DNA of 64,000 nt from NCBI GenBank assembly GCA_949130485.1, contig OX422183.1, positions 27,964,816-28,028,815 of the forward strand. Direction: 5' to 3'. The position numbers were made by a program, and so were the translations under genes. The stretch comes from Agelas oroides. Its lineage: Eukaryota; Porifera; Demospongiae; Agelasida; Agelasidae. The notes under the pieces are model-generated. The model saw only the letters and a program-made list of their open reading frames with translations. It ran no database searches and had not been told where the DNA came from. This document shows positions 1 through 11,206 of the stretch, one piece after another (the first letter of the stretch is position 1; each line of letters opens with the position of its first letter).

Positions 1-1582
1 GATATCTTCTAACTTTGCCTATATCTCATTTTGTATACTCTCATTTTGCCCTTTATTAACTTCTGTCATTTTGTCTACAAGACAAAATCATTAGTTTAGG
101 GCACAGTAATGAACTGAGGCATTATACGCAACCACAATTTTTCACATAACAAGGTCAACAAATATGTCTCTAATTGATTAAGGGAGTCTACAGCAATCCC
201 ACTGTTCACATTACATCATTTTTGAGTGAAGTCCATTTTTGCTTCTGCATAAAAGGGATGTGGATACATCGGTATGTCACATAGCCTCAGTTGTGTTAGT
301 CATCTACCATGCAGCTATACACGGGTGTTAGTAAATCAAGAAACGAAACAGTGAGACAAAATGAAGCAAAACAAAAGCTGCGCCCACAATAATTGCAAAT
401 TTGTGCATCTGACCTCTGTAGTAGCTACATAAGCTACCTCAGGCTCATGTGTATCTTCCAGCATTGTTAATCAGGTAACCGATACATTGCTGTTTACATG
501 CTTTTATTGTTTTGATACTTGGAGAGGCTGAGAACTGGTTTGTTTTAGCCCCTTACCCGATGCAGTTTATAGCTAATAACCGAGGAGTTAGCTGTGCTAA
601 CAGATGTCAGCTGGCATTGCTAGCAACTGGTGTCAGGCAGCTCAGTCCCGTACCTAGTGTTTTATCGATGATTAAAGCCATTGTGAAAATGACATGACCA
701 GCACAACCAGGCTGCAAGTACATACTCTGCATTTACCAAGGTAGACATATTCTACCCGTAGGTAGCTAAATGTTCAGTGTATAAGAAAGGGAGACGAGAG
801 CCCAGTACTGAAAACTAGCTACTGATGTTAACTGTCAGCATGCAGCTAAACGACAAGAACTGCATAAAAAACTAGCTGCCACAACAAGGAACACACAGAG
901 AACATTAGCCTAATTACCTTACTAACACTGTTGTTGCTCGGAGCGAGCCATATAGCACAAGAGAAAATACACACACTGTGACACACTTGCGTGGAACTTG
1001 TAATTTTGTGGATGTGGCTTCCATTTTGTTTCATTTCACCCTTTCCTGTGTTTCGTTTCATTTCTTGATTTACTAACACCCCTATGCACACAATCAGAAA
1101 GAGCACTTCAATTATGTTTAGGCTGGTATTATGAGTCGATGCCAATTATGGGCTTATGACCTTATGAGAATTTACAGATGTTGATACCTTTGCTAAACAT
1201 TAGTGATATTGTCCTTTCTCACTTTCTAACACAAATGGTTGTAACAAATATGCTGTTCACATTTTAAATTTTGAGGCATTTTTCCCACACATTTTGATTA
1301 GCATGAAAAATTTGTGCTGCTGAAAATTCTGGGATATGATTGGTAAGGATAACAGTTTCAGCATCACCTTCTAGGTTCAAGGTATCTGACTACATGGTAA
1401 AGTGCTGTTAGAAATGCAAACTGCAAAATTTCAGTGAGTGTCTCATAATAGGTCCACTGAGTTGTATAACAAAAGTAATGGCTAACTCTATATAGTCGAA
1501 GACAGAACATCATGTTTCTATCACTGAATAGCATAGGCACATGACTTTAAATACACGCACTAGAATCAAACATGGAAAGTCT
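1..1582. other. Non-coding, AT-rich sequence with a foldback repeat
   Basis: No exon with a domain or paired splice sites was recognised here; the short open frames at 512-697 and 846-1145 have no recognisable composition. The only structure seen is the inverted repeat listed at 323-1081. Confidence 0.5.
323..1081. repeat. Foldback (inverted) repeat, possible non-autonomous DNA element
   Basis: The sequence GGGTGTTAGTAAATCAAGAA at about 323 reappears in reverse complement at about 1060-1081, and pairing continues inward with gaps to about 400 and 1010. Spacing is about 760 bp. No clear target-site duplication was found, so the ends are approximate. Confidence 0.4.
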
Positions 1583-1946
1583 CCTACTTTGGCCATCCCT
1601 ATTTTCCGGAACGGAACGGAACTCTACCCTAAAACACGGAACGGACCAAGCGTCAAAGATGCATGCGCAAGACATCTCACCGGTACTTCTACGTGAGTTT
1701 AGTTATGTAGCGAAAGTCTCAGCTTGTCCACTGGCTGCTGGCAGTGCTGGCATTATAATCTATATACTGTGCATGGTGAGACGATCTAGAAAGGATATAT
1801 GCATGTAAAATTATACAATGTCATACTATCAGATTCAGCAAGTAGCATATCTGCCTTATCAAAGTTCAAAGTGGCACATCCACAGTATTTTGTCCGAACC
1901 TGCAGTATAGAGTATAGGAAATAAGTATACTTGTATACATTTAAGA

Positions 1947-2029
1947 GTCCATTTCAAACTGGATTACAGAGTGTGCACAAGTTTGAAATTTCAAAGTTGT
2001 GCACACCTGTAATCCAGTTTGAAATGGAC
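1947..2029. repeat. Near-perfect hairpin inside the 1591-3809 transposon
   Basis: GTCCATTTCAAACTGGATTA at 1947 is mirrored as its reverse complement ending at 2029, with a short spacer of about 16 bp. The arms are about 33 bp with a single mismatch region. Confidence 0.8.
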
Positions 2030-2577
2030 ACTTTGAATAAACATGTGTATGTACAAACTAGTATGCTTGTTCAAAAAATTCACCTGCATGGTACTGACTT
2101 TCTCCCTTATTCCAACATCTGCGTGTTCTCCACAAGTACATTGACTTAGTCGCCGTAAGTTTATAAGTTAACGCTTCTAACTTTTGAACTAAACAGTTTT
2201 AGAGAAAAAGGCTTTTTAATTTTACTGCATTTTCCGCGCTGTAGCCGCTGATACCTCTCGTTGGACACCTAAAAGCGCGAGAAGGCAGAATAGAAAAACG
2301 GACAGACACACAGGACAACTACCGTAACCCTCGCTGCGCATGCACGCCGAGGGTTAACAACATTGAACACTTTACTCAGTTTTCAATTGGGCAGAGAGCC
2401 TGGGTACAGCCATTTTCTTCACGTGCAATGTTTCCGTATCCCTCTCCGTAACACGTACGTAGCGGTAATGTGTGATCACGTGACTTGGAGCACGCGTATA
2501 GTGCGTCGAACGTTTGTGACTGTCTTTTATGAGAGGTTCAGAAAGCCTGAAAGGTATGCCCACAGTGTAATACCGTA

Positions 2578-2859
2578 GTGCATGCAATGGAGTGCAATAG
2601 GTCTATGCGTCTGAGAAAGGTATGCGCACAGTGTAATACCGTAGTGCATGTGAAGAGGTCAGTTTGTGACTGTGGCCATGCCTTCGCATCGAAGAAAAGG
2701 AAAGCACGGTGTACTGCTGTTGGGGAGCCTGAGAACGCAATGAAACGTAGAAAAGCCTTACTGCCTGAGGAAGGGTTATTAGTGGGGAAAGAGAGTTACA
2801 AAGTCCGCAAAACGAGTAAGAGAGCTTCTGAAACACGTGAGCAGACTTTGCACAGGTAA
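2578..2859 (+). pseudogene. Transposon-borne zinc-ribbon-like protein fragment (decayed)
   Basis: The 93-codon frame has a C-x2-C ... C-x-C-G-H pattern (CAQCNTVVHVKRSVCDCGHA, residues about 17-36) followed by a lysine/arginine-rich stretch and the peptide SETREQTLHR. After the TAA at 2857-2859 the same frame continues as EQNRTHLASM, which reads as a natural continuation, so the stop may replace a glutamine codon (CAA to TAA). I recall similar zinc-ribbon plus SETxEQT proteins as multicopy mobile-element genes in sponges and cnidarians; this is from memory and not verified. A GTAAGA donor-like site overlaps the stop, so splicing is an alternative explanation. It lies inside the 8-bp-TSD transposon. 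Confidence 0.45.
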
Positions 2860-3817
2860 GAACAGAACCGAACACATCTGGCAAGCATGACAGCTTCTAT
2901 TGTTCACGAGACAGTGATCGATTCTAGTCAACACACAAGTACAATCACATGCACTGCTGCGCCGAGGGTTTGGCACTTCAGTGCCTTTCATTTATTGTGC
3001 AGGAATTCATCCCTGTGTATTAAATTTAATGTCCCTGGAGGAGCAGTTGTAGCTGTGCATGTGCTGATGCTTAGGACAGACTTCTATGTATACTCCACAA
3101 CAGTCACATATTAGTGATAATGACGATTTTCTGGATATGGAGATATAACCATATAGTTGTACTGAAGTAAGGTAAGGTGCATAGAGTAACTTGGGACATG
3201 CCCAACTTGGAATGTGGCACTTTCTTCAGCTCCACCACAACAAAGACTGCTAGACAAGCTTTGTGGGATGGTGTTGCAAGGTACATTTGCACTTTCTTAC
3301 CGTGGGTAGCAAGTCTCTTGCTTTATCATGCATGCAGACAGATCTATAGACTTTTGACAAATGCACAGGCTCGAGAAACTATAAATTTTGGTAGGTCTTC
3401 TAAGCGAAATTTGCTGCTGTCACATGAAAAGTAAAGGTGAGTACACAGTATTGTGTACCACTGTTTGCATGCAAATCTATTACACGCAAAAGTTGCAAAC
3501 AGAACATGCCTCAAAGGCATGTACAGCGATAAACTAGAGGCAGATAGCTTTTGTTGAGATGCCATACGTATGCAACCTACTATCTAAACCTACTATCTAA
3601 ATCGGTATATTTACACGTGCATATCCTTTTATATGTCTCACCATGCACAGTATATAATGCCAGCTGCAACTGGACAAGCTCAAACCTTCGCTACATAACT
3701 AAACGTATGTTGAGGTAGCGGTGAGATGTCGTGCGCATGCGTCGGATCTCTTGGTCCGTTCTGTGTTTTAGGGTTGCGTTCCGGTCCATTCTGGAAAATA
3801 GGGACGGCCCCTACTTT

Positions 3818-4495
3818 TTTCTAGTTAATTAAATGTGTTTGTGTCTCATAAATGGGGTGCATACCCTAGTTGTAAGGGAGTGCAAATGACAACATCTGCA
3901 TGTGCTCAAAAATCATTTACAAATACACACATGGCAGGAAGGGGTTGAGTGAATACATTATGGGCCCACCCTTTAATGAGCTTGTAACTGTTTTGATTGT
4001 CAAATTTATTCAGTAGTGAGGTAGGCTAGGGCCATAATGATTAAACTCATCACTCAACCCCTTGCTACAGTGTATCCCTGGATTTTGGCCCACGGTGCAT
4101 GCATAATTACATTGAAACCTGCATCCTGGCTAAACCGAGTTTTCAATTTGTGCAAGCCAGCTGGTCTGATCTCATATGCCATAGATGCAAATGCAGTGGG
4201 GTGGGGTAGGCCGGATCCCTCAAGTGAGTTATTGACAGTGATAAAAGTAGCTAAATGCACTGTTAAGCACAGCAGAGAAGAACCAGTGACATATGCTTCC
4301 AGTTCAGGCAAAAAAGAATGCAGGGTAGTCTTCTTGAGGGCACATTGATATGTACATACCACATGCAACTACTCATGTGTTTGAGTGGTGTTGATATAGT
4401 ATCACAATGCACATAAACAACCAATAGTAACATTAGTTGCTTTCATACTTGAGCATGCTCTCCCGGAACAATTCTTTTATGTTTACTGATTTCAG
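3818..4495. other. Non-coding sequence upstream of the first recognised exon
   Basis: Open frames exist on both strands over 4037-4368, but they overlap each other and match no domain. The sequence ends in a splice acceptor (TTTACTGATTTCAG) at 4482-4495. It is probably intron, because the next exon starts mid-codon. Confidence 0.5.
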
Positions 4496-4804
4496 GTCCT
4501 CCTTCTGTCCCCATGCTCTCCTGTGTTGGCCTCTCTGAAAATATAAATGGAACTGTGAATATCACTGTGAACTGGACACGGAGTGGTGGAGACAGTGCTG
4601 ATTTCTACCTCATCAACATTACCACTAATGCTCCCCAGACCCCATATGGGGGACTTCTGAACATCATCACTGCCAGTGTCACACAATGTGAACTGACTGG
4701 TTTTATGTCAGGCTATAAGTACAACATCACAGTACGTGGTGGGACAGTGAACTGTGGTGGTCTGGAGGGCAGTGAGAGTAAGACCCTGACAATCACTCCA
4801 CAAG
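4496..4804 (+). CDS. Exon: fibronectin type III domain 1 of a membrane receptor
   Basis: One complete FN3 domain of about 103 residues. It begins PPSVPMLSC, has the FN3 strand-B/C tryptophan (ITVNWTRSGGDSADFYLI) and ends in strand F/G with the typical Y-x-I-x-V (YKYNITVRGG). Several N-x-S/T sequons (NGT, NIT, NWT) fit an extracellular location. The acceptor TTTCAG and donor GTACGT give a phase 1-1 exon (2 nt of a split codon first, 1 nt last), the usual exon class for shuffled extracellular modules. No start codon or signal peptide precedes it in the window, so the N terminus lies further upstream. Confidence 0.85.
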
Positions 4805-4916
4805 GTACGTATGTATCATTGTATCACTGAGTGGTGAATTTAATTTTCTGATAGTTAATTAGGCCTAAAAATCTCTCAAGTAAGTTGATGGTATATTCTC
4901 ATCTGTATTGATGCAG

Positions 4917-5005
4917 TTCCTGCTACTCCTATGTCTGATGTGTGTGCTGTGTATGATAAGGAGAATGAAACCTTGCAGATCATTGAGAGCAGTTGGGATG
5001 AAGTG
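4917..5005 (+). CDS. Exon: first part of FN3 domain 2
   Basis: This 89-nt exon joins in phase 1 to the previous one and ends in phase 0 at GTATGT. It encodes VPATPMSDVCAVYDKE and ends at the strand-C tryptophan (SSWDEV), exactly where an FN3 fold would be interrupted. Its second part is the exon at 6118. An internal FN3 intron of this sort is common. Confidence 0.75.
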
Positions 5006-6117
5006 GTATGTATGTTGGAATGTAGTGGTACATATGTTGTGTTTGGTAAAGACTGGTGACTCACATTATAAATCTACATTGAAAGTTACCTTATACACAG
5101 GGACAGCATCTTGAATTACAGAATATATATATATTGGTAGAAACAGAGTTAAGTGAGTACATAGCTATGAAGCAGGGTTAAATTTGAGAAAGAGATCCAT
5201 AACAAAATGGAGTGAAATCAGTGCCCATAGGAATAGTGTACTTACTCTATAGAACACATGATCCAGTGTAGTGCACGAAATTCAATTCTGAAAAACTCAT
5301 GGGTGAATCTAACTTAGTGCAAGCAGTAATACACAACAGGAATGAAGCCTCTCAGTTGTCACAGTCAGTTTATTTGTGACAAGAGAACTGTAAAGTGAAG
5401 ACAATTTCTGGAAGAAAGAGCTAGCCCACACATACTCTACTGTAACTTTAGAAAAGCTTGTTGTTCCTGCAGCTGCCAAAACTGCTTCTTGACTGCAAGA
5501 AATCTAAGACTGAAGCAACAACTTGCTTTGCATTTGTGTCTAGCTTTGATAATGCATGATCTAATCTAATACCCCAATTCCTGTTGGAGTGACAGCTGCC
5601 CAGTTCATCTTACAATACGCTGACAACCCTCAGAACATATCTGAAGGAGTCATTACAAATACACTCCAAAGTTGTAGTAAGGATCTCCCATGCGCTTAAT
5701 GCAAGCAGGTGATTCCCTCACAGATGTTCTGAGGGTTGTCAGTGTGTTGTGGTTGTAAGATGAACTGGGCAGCAGCCTCTCAGGTTGCCTTACACAATTA
5801 GTTTCTAATACCCAAAATAATCACCCTCTTATAACCACCATCTCTCTAGCTAGTCTGCAACCAAGGTAACCACTTTGTGGTTAAGCAACCAATTTGATTT
5901 ATATATATATATATAGCTGTTGCATTTTATGTGCATAGTCTGCCCCCCCCCCCAATTCAGAATACCTTTTCTGCCACTGGACTCGTTTGTGTCACTTATG
6001 TATTCCCTCCATGCACACTTCCAGACACAAATCTATCCCAGTTTGCCATTGCTTTCCTACATATGTACAATTATGTACATGTCCAGAGTGTAATTATGCA
6101 TGTCAACATTCATTCAG
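5006..6117. other. Intron within FN3 domain 2
   Basis: It holds a 179-bp hairpin MITE-like element (5595-5773), a short (AT)n tract near 5898-5914 and a poly-C run at 5942-5953. No coding sequence was recognised. Confidence 0.7.
5595..5773. repeat. Hairpin MITE-like inverted repeat
   Basis: GCTGCCCAGTTCATCTTACA at the left end is mirrored at the right end (TGTAAGATGAACTGGGCAGC). The arms include CTGACAACCCTCAGAACAT and its complement. No clear target-site duplication was seen. Confidence 0.7.
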
Positions 6118-6394
6118 GACGATGTGACAGTTTCTGAAGACTGTACAAATGGAAATGATATCAGTGCTAGCTATGAACTCTCCTATACTACTGACTCTGG
6201 TACACTCAATGCTACCTGTATTGTGAATGCGACTAACTGCAGTAATGACACATGCCGCTATGAATTACCAAACAACACTGCAGACAGCAGATGTCAACCT
6301 CCAGTGTCTAAATTTAGTAATGAAGATGTGACTGTGTCTGTGACTGCCGGAAATATAGTGGGAAGAAGCAAGTCTTCGGTGCCAAGGAGTATAA
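6118..6394 (+). CDS. Exon: second part of FN3 domain 2
   Basis: A phase 0 to phase 1 exon of 277 nt. It encodes the C-terminal beta strands of an FN3 domain, with the tyrosine-containing SYELSYTT strand, a cysteine-rich insert (CIVNATNCSNDTCRYELP) and a final strand VTVSVTAGNIVGRSKSS resembling strands F and G. Sequons NAT, NCS, NDT and NNT support glycosylation outside the cell. The acceptor ATTCATTCAG and donor GTGAGT fit. The cysteines may form a domain-specific disulfide. Confidence 0.75.
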
Positions 6395-6723
6395 GTGAGT
6401 TTTCTGAGGTTGAGCTACAATTTGGATGATAAAATCATGAATTGTTAACTTGCACATCTTGTTTATCATCTTGTATAGCTACTAGGAATGCATCACCTTT
6501 GTATCTCAGGGTTTCTTAATACTGTAATGACTTGAACCTGAGCATGCTGTACAGCAACTTTTTAACAGTATGAAAGCACATGCTCACTCACGTAACTGGA
6601 TATGATACAAGATTATCACACAAGGGTCTTATGCCATCCACTAATGCCTTACTGTTAAAAGCAGGGAAATCTCTAAGTATTGTAAGCACACACACTCAAT
6701 GGTATGAAAAAACGTGGCAGTTA

Positions 6724-7000
6724 CTGGATTTTGGCTTGAGCTACCAGTGTTCTGACCACTGAGCTATGACCAACGGGCGACCACCAGCCCCCGCAATCTA
6801 CTAGGCAGGTGATACTGAATGCTTCAGTTGCAATACCTGGCAGCCACTCAGCATGTGCCATAAGAACTCTGTCAGAGCACTGGCAACTCAAGCCAAGGGC
6901 CTTGGGTTTGTTTCCTGGCATATGCCGGCTTTTCACTTTTCCATCTCATGCCATCAAAGCTGTGTTTACGTATAGATATTTTAATGCACTTTGAATCAGA
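6724..7000. repeat. tRNA-derived SINE-like repeats in head-to-head arrangement
   Basis: On the minus strand about 6729-6777 reads GTCATAGCTCAGTGGTCAGA, a tRNA-type box A. On the plus strand about 6868-6915 reads GTCAGAGCACTGGCAACTCA followed by a degenerate box B (CTTGGGTTTGTTTCC). The two halves are the same repeat in opposite orientation. Confidence 0.5.
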
Positions 7001-7129
7001 GAAACCACTCAGCATGACTTAATTATTTCATGATGGAGAAAATTTTCTGGTTAACCCCTAATGGAGTTCTGATGGCGCATACTGTGTGGCTGCAAGGTGT
7101 TGTTACTGAAGCATTTGGTACAAACTGTA

Positions 7130-7300
7130 CAGTATATATGGAAGATTGTGGAGCAGATGGTTACTTGGTGGTCATAGCTCAATGGTCAGAGCACTGGCAG
7201 CTCAAGCCAGAGAACCTGGATTAAAGTCCCTTCAACTGCCAGGTTTTTACTTCTCTATTTCACGTCACACCATTGAATGTGTGTTTATTTACAGCTGAGG
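7130..7300 (+). repeat. tRNA-derived SINE-like repeat
   Basis: Box A-like TAGCTCAATGGTCAGAGC at 7175-7192 and a decayed box B around 7210-7230 have the spacing of a tRNA promoter. Flanking sequence on both sides resembles the 6780-7000 copy, which suggests members of one family. The acceptor-stem pairing of a true tRNA is absent. Confidence 0.5.
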
Positions 7301-7544
7301 CAAGATGTTCTAAAGCAGTCTCAGCAAGGTGCCTGTAATAACTACAATTGGAGACTAAGAGGCTTGAAAACAAAGGAGAGAAGGACAAACCTGCAACTTA
7401 TACATTTACAAGTATATTTATTGGTGCTTTAGGCATGGCAGATGAAACTAAACTGACACTAGTGAATCATTAGTAGTTGCAAACTAAACTATATTGCTCC
7501 AACTAGTATGTGTTTCAAAGCTCTGTGTAGGCAGATTGATGTAA

Positions 7545-7645
7545 ACTTTCGAGAGAGAGAGAGAACGAAAACCCACAGAAATTGAACCTGAGACCTGAAT
7601 CTGGTCGGACAGTCTTAGCCTCTGAGCCACTTGACCCTAGCAAGT
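7545..7645 (-). repeat. Second tRNA-like SINE family, minus-strand copy
   Basis: Read on the minus strand it gives GGTCAAGTGGCTCAGAGGCT (box A-like), then CAGGTTCAATTTC (box B-like), then a GA-rich tail (7552-7565). A related plus-strand copy lies at 8250-8345. This unit is unlike the 6724/7130 family. Confidence 0.45.
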
Positions 7646-7656
7646 ATGCTTTTTAC

Positions 7657-8212
7657 AGCCAGGCTAGAGGCCTCAACCGGTTTCAGCTGTCTTTCCATAT
7701 CCTGTGGTTGGGTACAGTGCCTATTGTAAATGGAGATCCCCTGTAAATGGGACTGTTGGTACGGGGCTGTACAAGCACATTGCCTTAGCTAGTATGCTTC
7801 CACCACCCCAGCCTCTGTCTCATGTATCTCCTGACGTGTTTTTCCTGTTATTCAACAGGCCTTAAAAGCTGACATTTATGCAGATGGTAGCTAACAACTT
7901 CATAGAAATCCGTATGATTTGCTTGTAGGCAGGAATGAACTTGACATAAGTTTTTGACATCTATGGCAATGTTCACCTTCCGTATCTATGTTCGTGTTGT
8001 ATAACAAGCAACAATGCACAATGCATGCACCAGGAGATAATTGAGCTGGACATTGGGGTGGTGGATAGTGAGAGTATCTACTCAATAAATGTGCTTGTAC
8101 AGCCAATCCAGTGAATCCACCCTGGGCCTGCAAGCCCGTCCACAGGGGATCTCCATTTACAACTCTACCAAAGCATGAGAGCAAGACAGCAAGGTTGGCT
8201 GGAGCCTCTAGC
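7657..8212. repeat. Foldback element with about 180-bp imperfect arms
   Basis: The left arm (AGCCAGGCTAGAGGCCTC, GGAGATCCCCTGTAAATGG, CTGTACAAGCACATT, CACCACCCCAGC) is mirrored in the same order in reverse complement on the right (8030-8212). It sits exactly between the two copies of the second SINE-like family. Confidence 0.55.
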
Positions 8213-8249
8213 CTGTCTGTTGTAAGCAGACTTGCTTCTGCCTCTCTGC

Positions 8250-8345
8250 CATTGGTCGAGTGGCTGCTCAGTGGTATGAACGTCTGACTGATATTTGGAA
8301 CTTCCTGTGTTTGATTCCAGCTTTTTCTCGGTGGATTTTCTTTCT
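8250..8345 (+). repeat. Second tRNA-like SINE family, plus-strand copy
   Basis: A box A-like TGGCTGCTCAGTGGTATGAA at about 8261 and box B-like TGTGTTTGATTCC at about 8306 have tRNA-promoter spacing. The copy is related in inverted orientation to 7545-7645. Confidence 0.45.
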
Positions 8346-8519
8346 ATCTCTCAGCTTACATTGTGTCTGTATGTGTTGTTAAATATTGGTTTGAAAGACA
8401 GTGATCAACAATGCTTACGCAGTCTGATCCCATGATGAGAAATAAAGCAAGTCTAAACCGCACCACAAGATGCCCAAAGAACCTACAATTTAGTGCTGCA
8501 GATTTGCTTAGCTAAAACA

Positions 8520-8970
8520 TATACACGTAGACTTGAGAGTTTAGTGCTACCTAGCTTTGTCATAATGCTTGATCACAAGAAGCTTATACGTAATTACCCT
8601 CAAGGGAGGAGCCAAAAATTACATGGTTGTCATGAAGGCCTGCCTGTACTTGCTTTACACTCATGTGCAGCATTAGCGAAGCCTGAAGCACTGTAACATG
8701 CTCAATACACCCTGCAATGATTTATGTGTAAGCATATGGAATGCATGCCATCACGTAAGCAGGAAAATCCCTTCTGTAGATGCTATGAAGGGTGAGGGTG
8801 ATGTAGCACCACTTTCCCATACTTACTTGTGAACAAAAGTTCGATTCACGTGTTATGTGCATTATGGCACTTTTACAAATATGCACTTAGATTGGATGCC
8901 CATTGCTCTTTTGGGGTGTGGGAGTTATATTATGTGAATATTTTTCATCCTGCATCTCTGGGTGTAACAT
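8520..8970 (+). repeat. Dispersed repeat, copy 1
   Basis: This stretch shares ordered blocks with 24390-24930: GAGTTTAGTGCTAC, TACCCTCAAGGGAGGAGCCA, CATCACGTA, AGATTGGATG and CTTGGGGTGTAA-like ends. It carries no recognisable coding sequence. Confidence 0.6.
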
Positions 8971-9051
8971 GCCATTGCTCCCAGTACTGCATGGCTTGGC
9001 ATGTGGTCACATCGGCAATTAATGAACCACAACTCTCTTTTCTATGAACAG

Positions 9052-9390
9052 CTCCTGGTACCATCATAGCTATGTATGTCAGCATCATCATGGAATTACA
9101 TTCTTCATCCACAGCTGGTAGAAACGTTGATCTCGAGGTTCGTATTGACACCACTAACCTATCAAGTGCCTTTGTGGAGTGCACATTTGAAGGAGGGTAT
9201 AACTGCACCATTGACTATGGTACAGATCCATCATACACCAACCTGGTCTACAGTGACATGGCCTCCACCACAGATCAAAGGGCCATCATCACACTTTCTC
9301 AGAAGATCAGAGGAGACACCACTTACCACTATATTGTGTCTGCAGAGAGTAGCTCCCGGTGTGTGAGGGTGTTGGGGAAGTTTCGAGCAG
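9052..9390 (+). CDS. Exon: extracellular beta-rich domain of uncertain family
   Basis: A 339-nt phase 1-1 exon encodes about 113 residues between FN3 domain 2 and the Sushi domain. It has alternating hydrophobic strands (VDLEVRIDTTN, AIITLSQKI, TTYHYIVSAES), a cysteine pair (VECTFEGGYNCTIDYG) and a late cysteine (SSRCVRVLG). The Y-H-Y-I-V-S-A strand resembles the last strands of an FN3-like fold, but the usual tryptophan is missing, so I call it a beta-sandwich of unknown family. Borders are GAACAG and GTGGGT. It may also supply the juncture to the CCP module. Confidence 0.7.
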
Positions 9391-11174
9391 GTGGGTACAT
9401 GAGCTTTGTTGTATGTCAGTAAAGAAGTGGGAAAATCATGACACTGAAATGAAGACACTCAGATTGTGTCAGCATCAAGTTTTATTCCAGGCCCATAGCC
9501 AGGATTTTTAGAAGGGGGGTTGCATGGGTGTCTGATGTGTATGTATGCATGCATTACCATTCAAGACTGGGGGGGAGGTCTGGGGGCATGCTCCCCCAGG
9601 AAATTTCAGAAATTAGATGCTCTGAGATTGCCATTTTGGGACAGATGCAGAGCTGTATAGCAGCCGTATAAGCTACATGGCTCGCGGAGTATTGTATCCA
9701 ATTTTTGGCTATCCATGTATGCATTTGCATGCTAAGCCAGCTGACATCGAATTTCCAAGAGAGAAGGTACTACAGTTAGCAGAACAGCAGGTGGGGTAAC
9801 AGATGGTGAAATAGTAGGCAGAGAATACTGAAATAATGTCTGTCAGAAAAGCATCAAGCTTATACGACCGAAAAATGTCTATAGACTACCATAATATACA
9901 ATACGTTTCCATGCATTTTCAGAAAGATGGTATGACTCAAGGTTGTACAGGTGCCACTTCATCGTTGGGGATGACTCACTAGAAGGACAACTGGTGAACT
10001 CTCGAACACCTGAAATCGTGATTTATTTACGCACGTATTTACATGTGTACAGTTAATTAAGCGGTGTATAAAACCTTTTTGGCGGCCAAAAGGGGAGTTC
10101 GAGTGAACCCCCTCGAACCCCCCCTGCCTATGGGCCTGTATTCACTGTTGATGTGCCAAGTTGATGTGTCAAGTTAGCCTTGCAAAATACTTAGTTTTGT
10201 AGTTGCACATATAAACCATCAATTCAAAAGTTAATGAGCAAAACATTTGCTAGAAAAGACATTTGGCTATAACAATTGTGCACTTCATCACAGTACGGTC
10301 AAATGAGAGTAAGTTCACACTGATGGTAGAAAGATCTATGTGCTATCTACTGCCTAAACAGTACCAGAGTAACTTTCCACAGGGCTTGCATTTATTCAAC
10401 AACTTTGAACAGTCAGGGCTTGCATTCATCCAATAGTTTCAAAAGGTCACTTACGTAATTGCATATAGTGTAAAAAGGAATTGATGCTTCAGTGCTTTTT
10501 TCAAGGTTCAAACTCTTGCTTCATTTCCAAGATTCTGCATGCATGGTTTAGTTGCCATGTATGAGATCTGAATATTCATAGTGGATGAAAGTCACAAGTA
10601 GAGTGACTCTTTGGAAGCACATTTATCCTCATAAGTAGTGGATCCAGGCTGGTTCTGTGGTTGCTACAGAAACCCCCTTTTCCAGTGCTGGCACAGATTT
10701 TACCTACTGTAGGTGGTGTGGTGGCTTGTGAGCATGCCAGTGCCTTCTGGTGGGGCAGTGTGTCATCAAGCAAAAATTGACTAGCAGAATACTATGAGAG
10801 TGCTTCTTAAAAGGTGAAAATTGTGCAGGTAAAAATTTTCTGCGCTACATTCGGATAATCTGTGCATACTCCAGGTGTTTCCACATGTTACTGAGATCAG
10901 GCACGTTCTGATAAAGATGACTTGTGAAGTTCCTTACTGCTACTATGGTGTCAGCTAAACCTGTACATGGTGCTAGCTCACCAACCAACTCAGACACCCT
11001 ACCTACAATCATCACTCTTAACATGTACTGCTAGCACCAGTGTGTACCATGATGTGCAGATGCCCCTGTACAATTGTGTGCAACTAGTAGCATTTCCGGT
11101 CCAAAAATGGCCTCTGAAGCGATCTCAGAAGTGATCTCAGAGCATATTATATATATATATATGTTTATAAATTT

Positions 11175-11206
<32 letters not shown>

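Larger units (their letters stand above)
1591..3809. mobile_element. DNA transposon, 2.2 kb, long TIRs, 8-bp target duplication
   Basis: The ends are inverted repeats of about 120 bp (left GGCCATCCCTATTTTCC, right ending GGAAAATAGGGACGGCC). The octamer CCTACTTT directly flanks both ends, at 1583-1590 and 3810-3817. An 8-bp duplication fits hAT or P-type superfamilies. The interior carries a 33-bp-arm hairpin (1947-2029) and a zinc-ribbon-like reading frame (2578-2859), but no recognisable complete transposase, so the element is probably non-autonomous or decayed. It lies outside the identified exons. Confidence 0.85.
6395..9051. other. Intron rich in SINE-like and foldback repeats
   Basis: No host exon was seen. 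It contains two opposed tRNA-like SINE copies (6724-7000), a third copy (7130-7300), two copies of a different tRNA-like repeat flanking a foldback element (7545-8345) and a dispersed repeat (8520-8970) that recurs at 24390-24930. Confidence 0.65.

Noticed and set aside
4037..4368. Open frames of about 103 codons on both strands
   Set aside because: They mirror each other, contain no domain, lack paired splice sites and sit in probable intron.
7165..7235. Functional tRNA gene
   Set aside because: Box A is good but box B is decayed and the acceptor stem does not pair; a SINE head is more likely.
9076..9366. Second plus-strand frame overlapping the 9052-9390 exon
   Set aside because: The other frame has correct phase at both splice sites and beta-strand periodicity; this one is its shadow.
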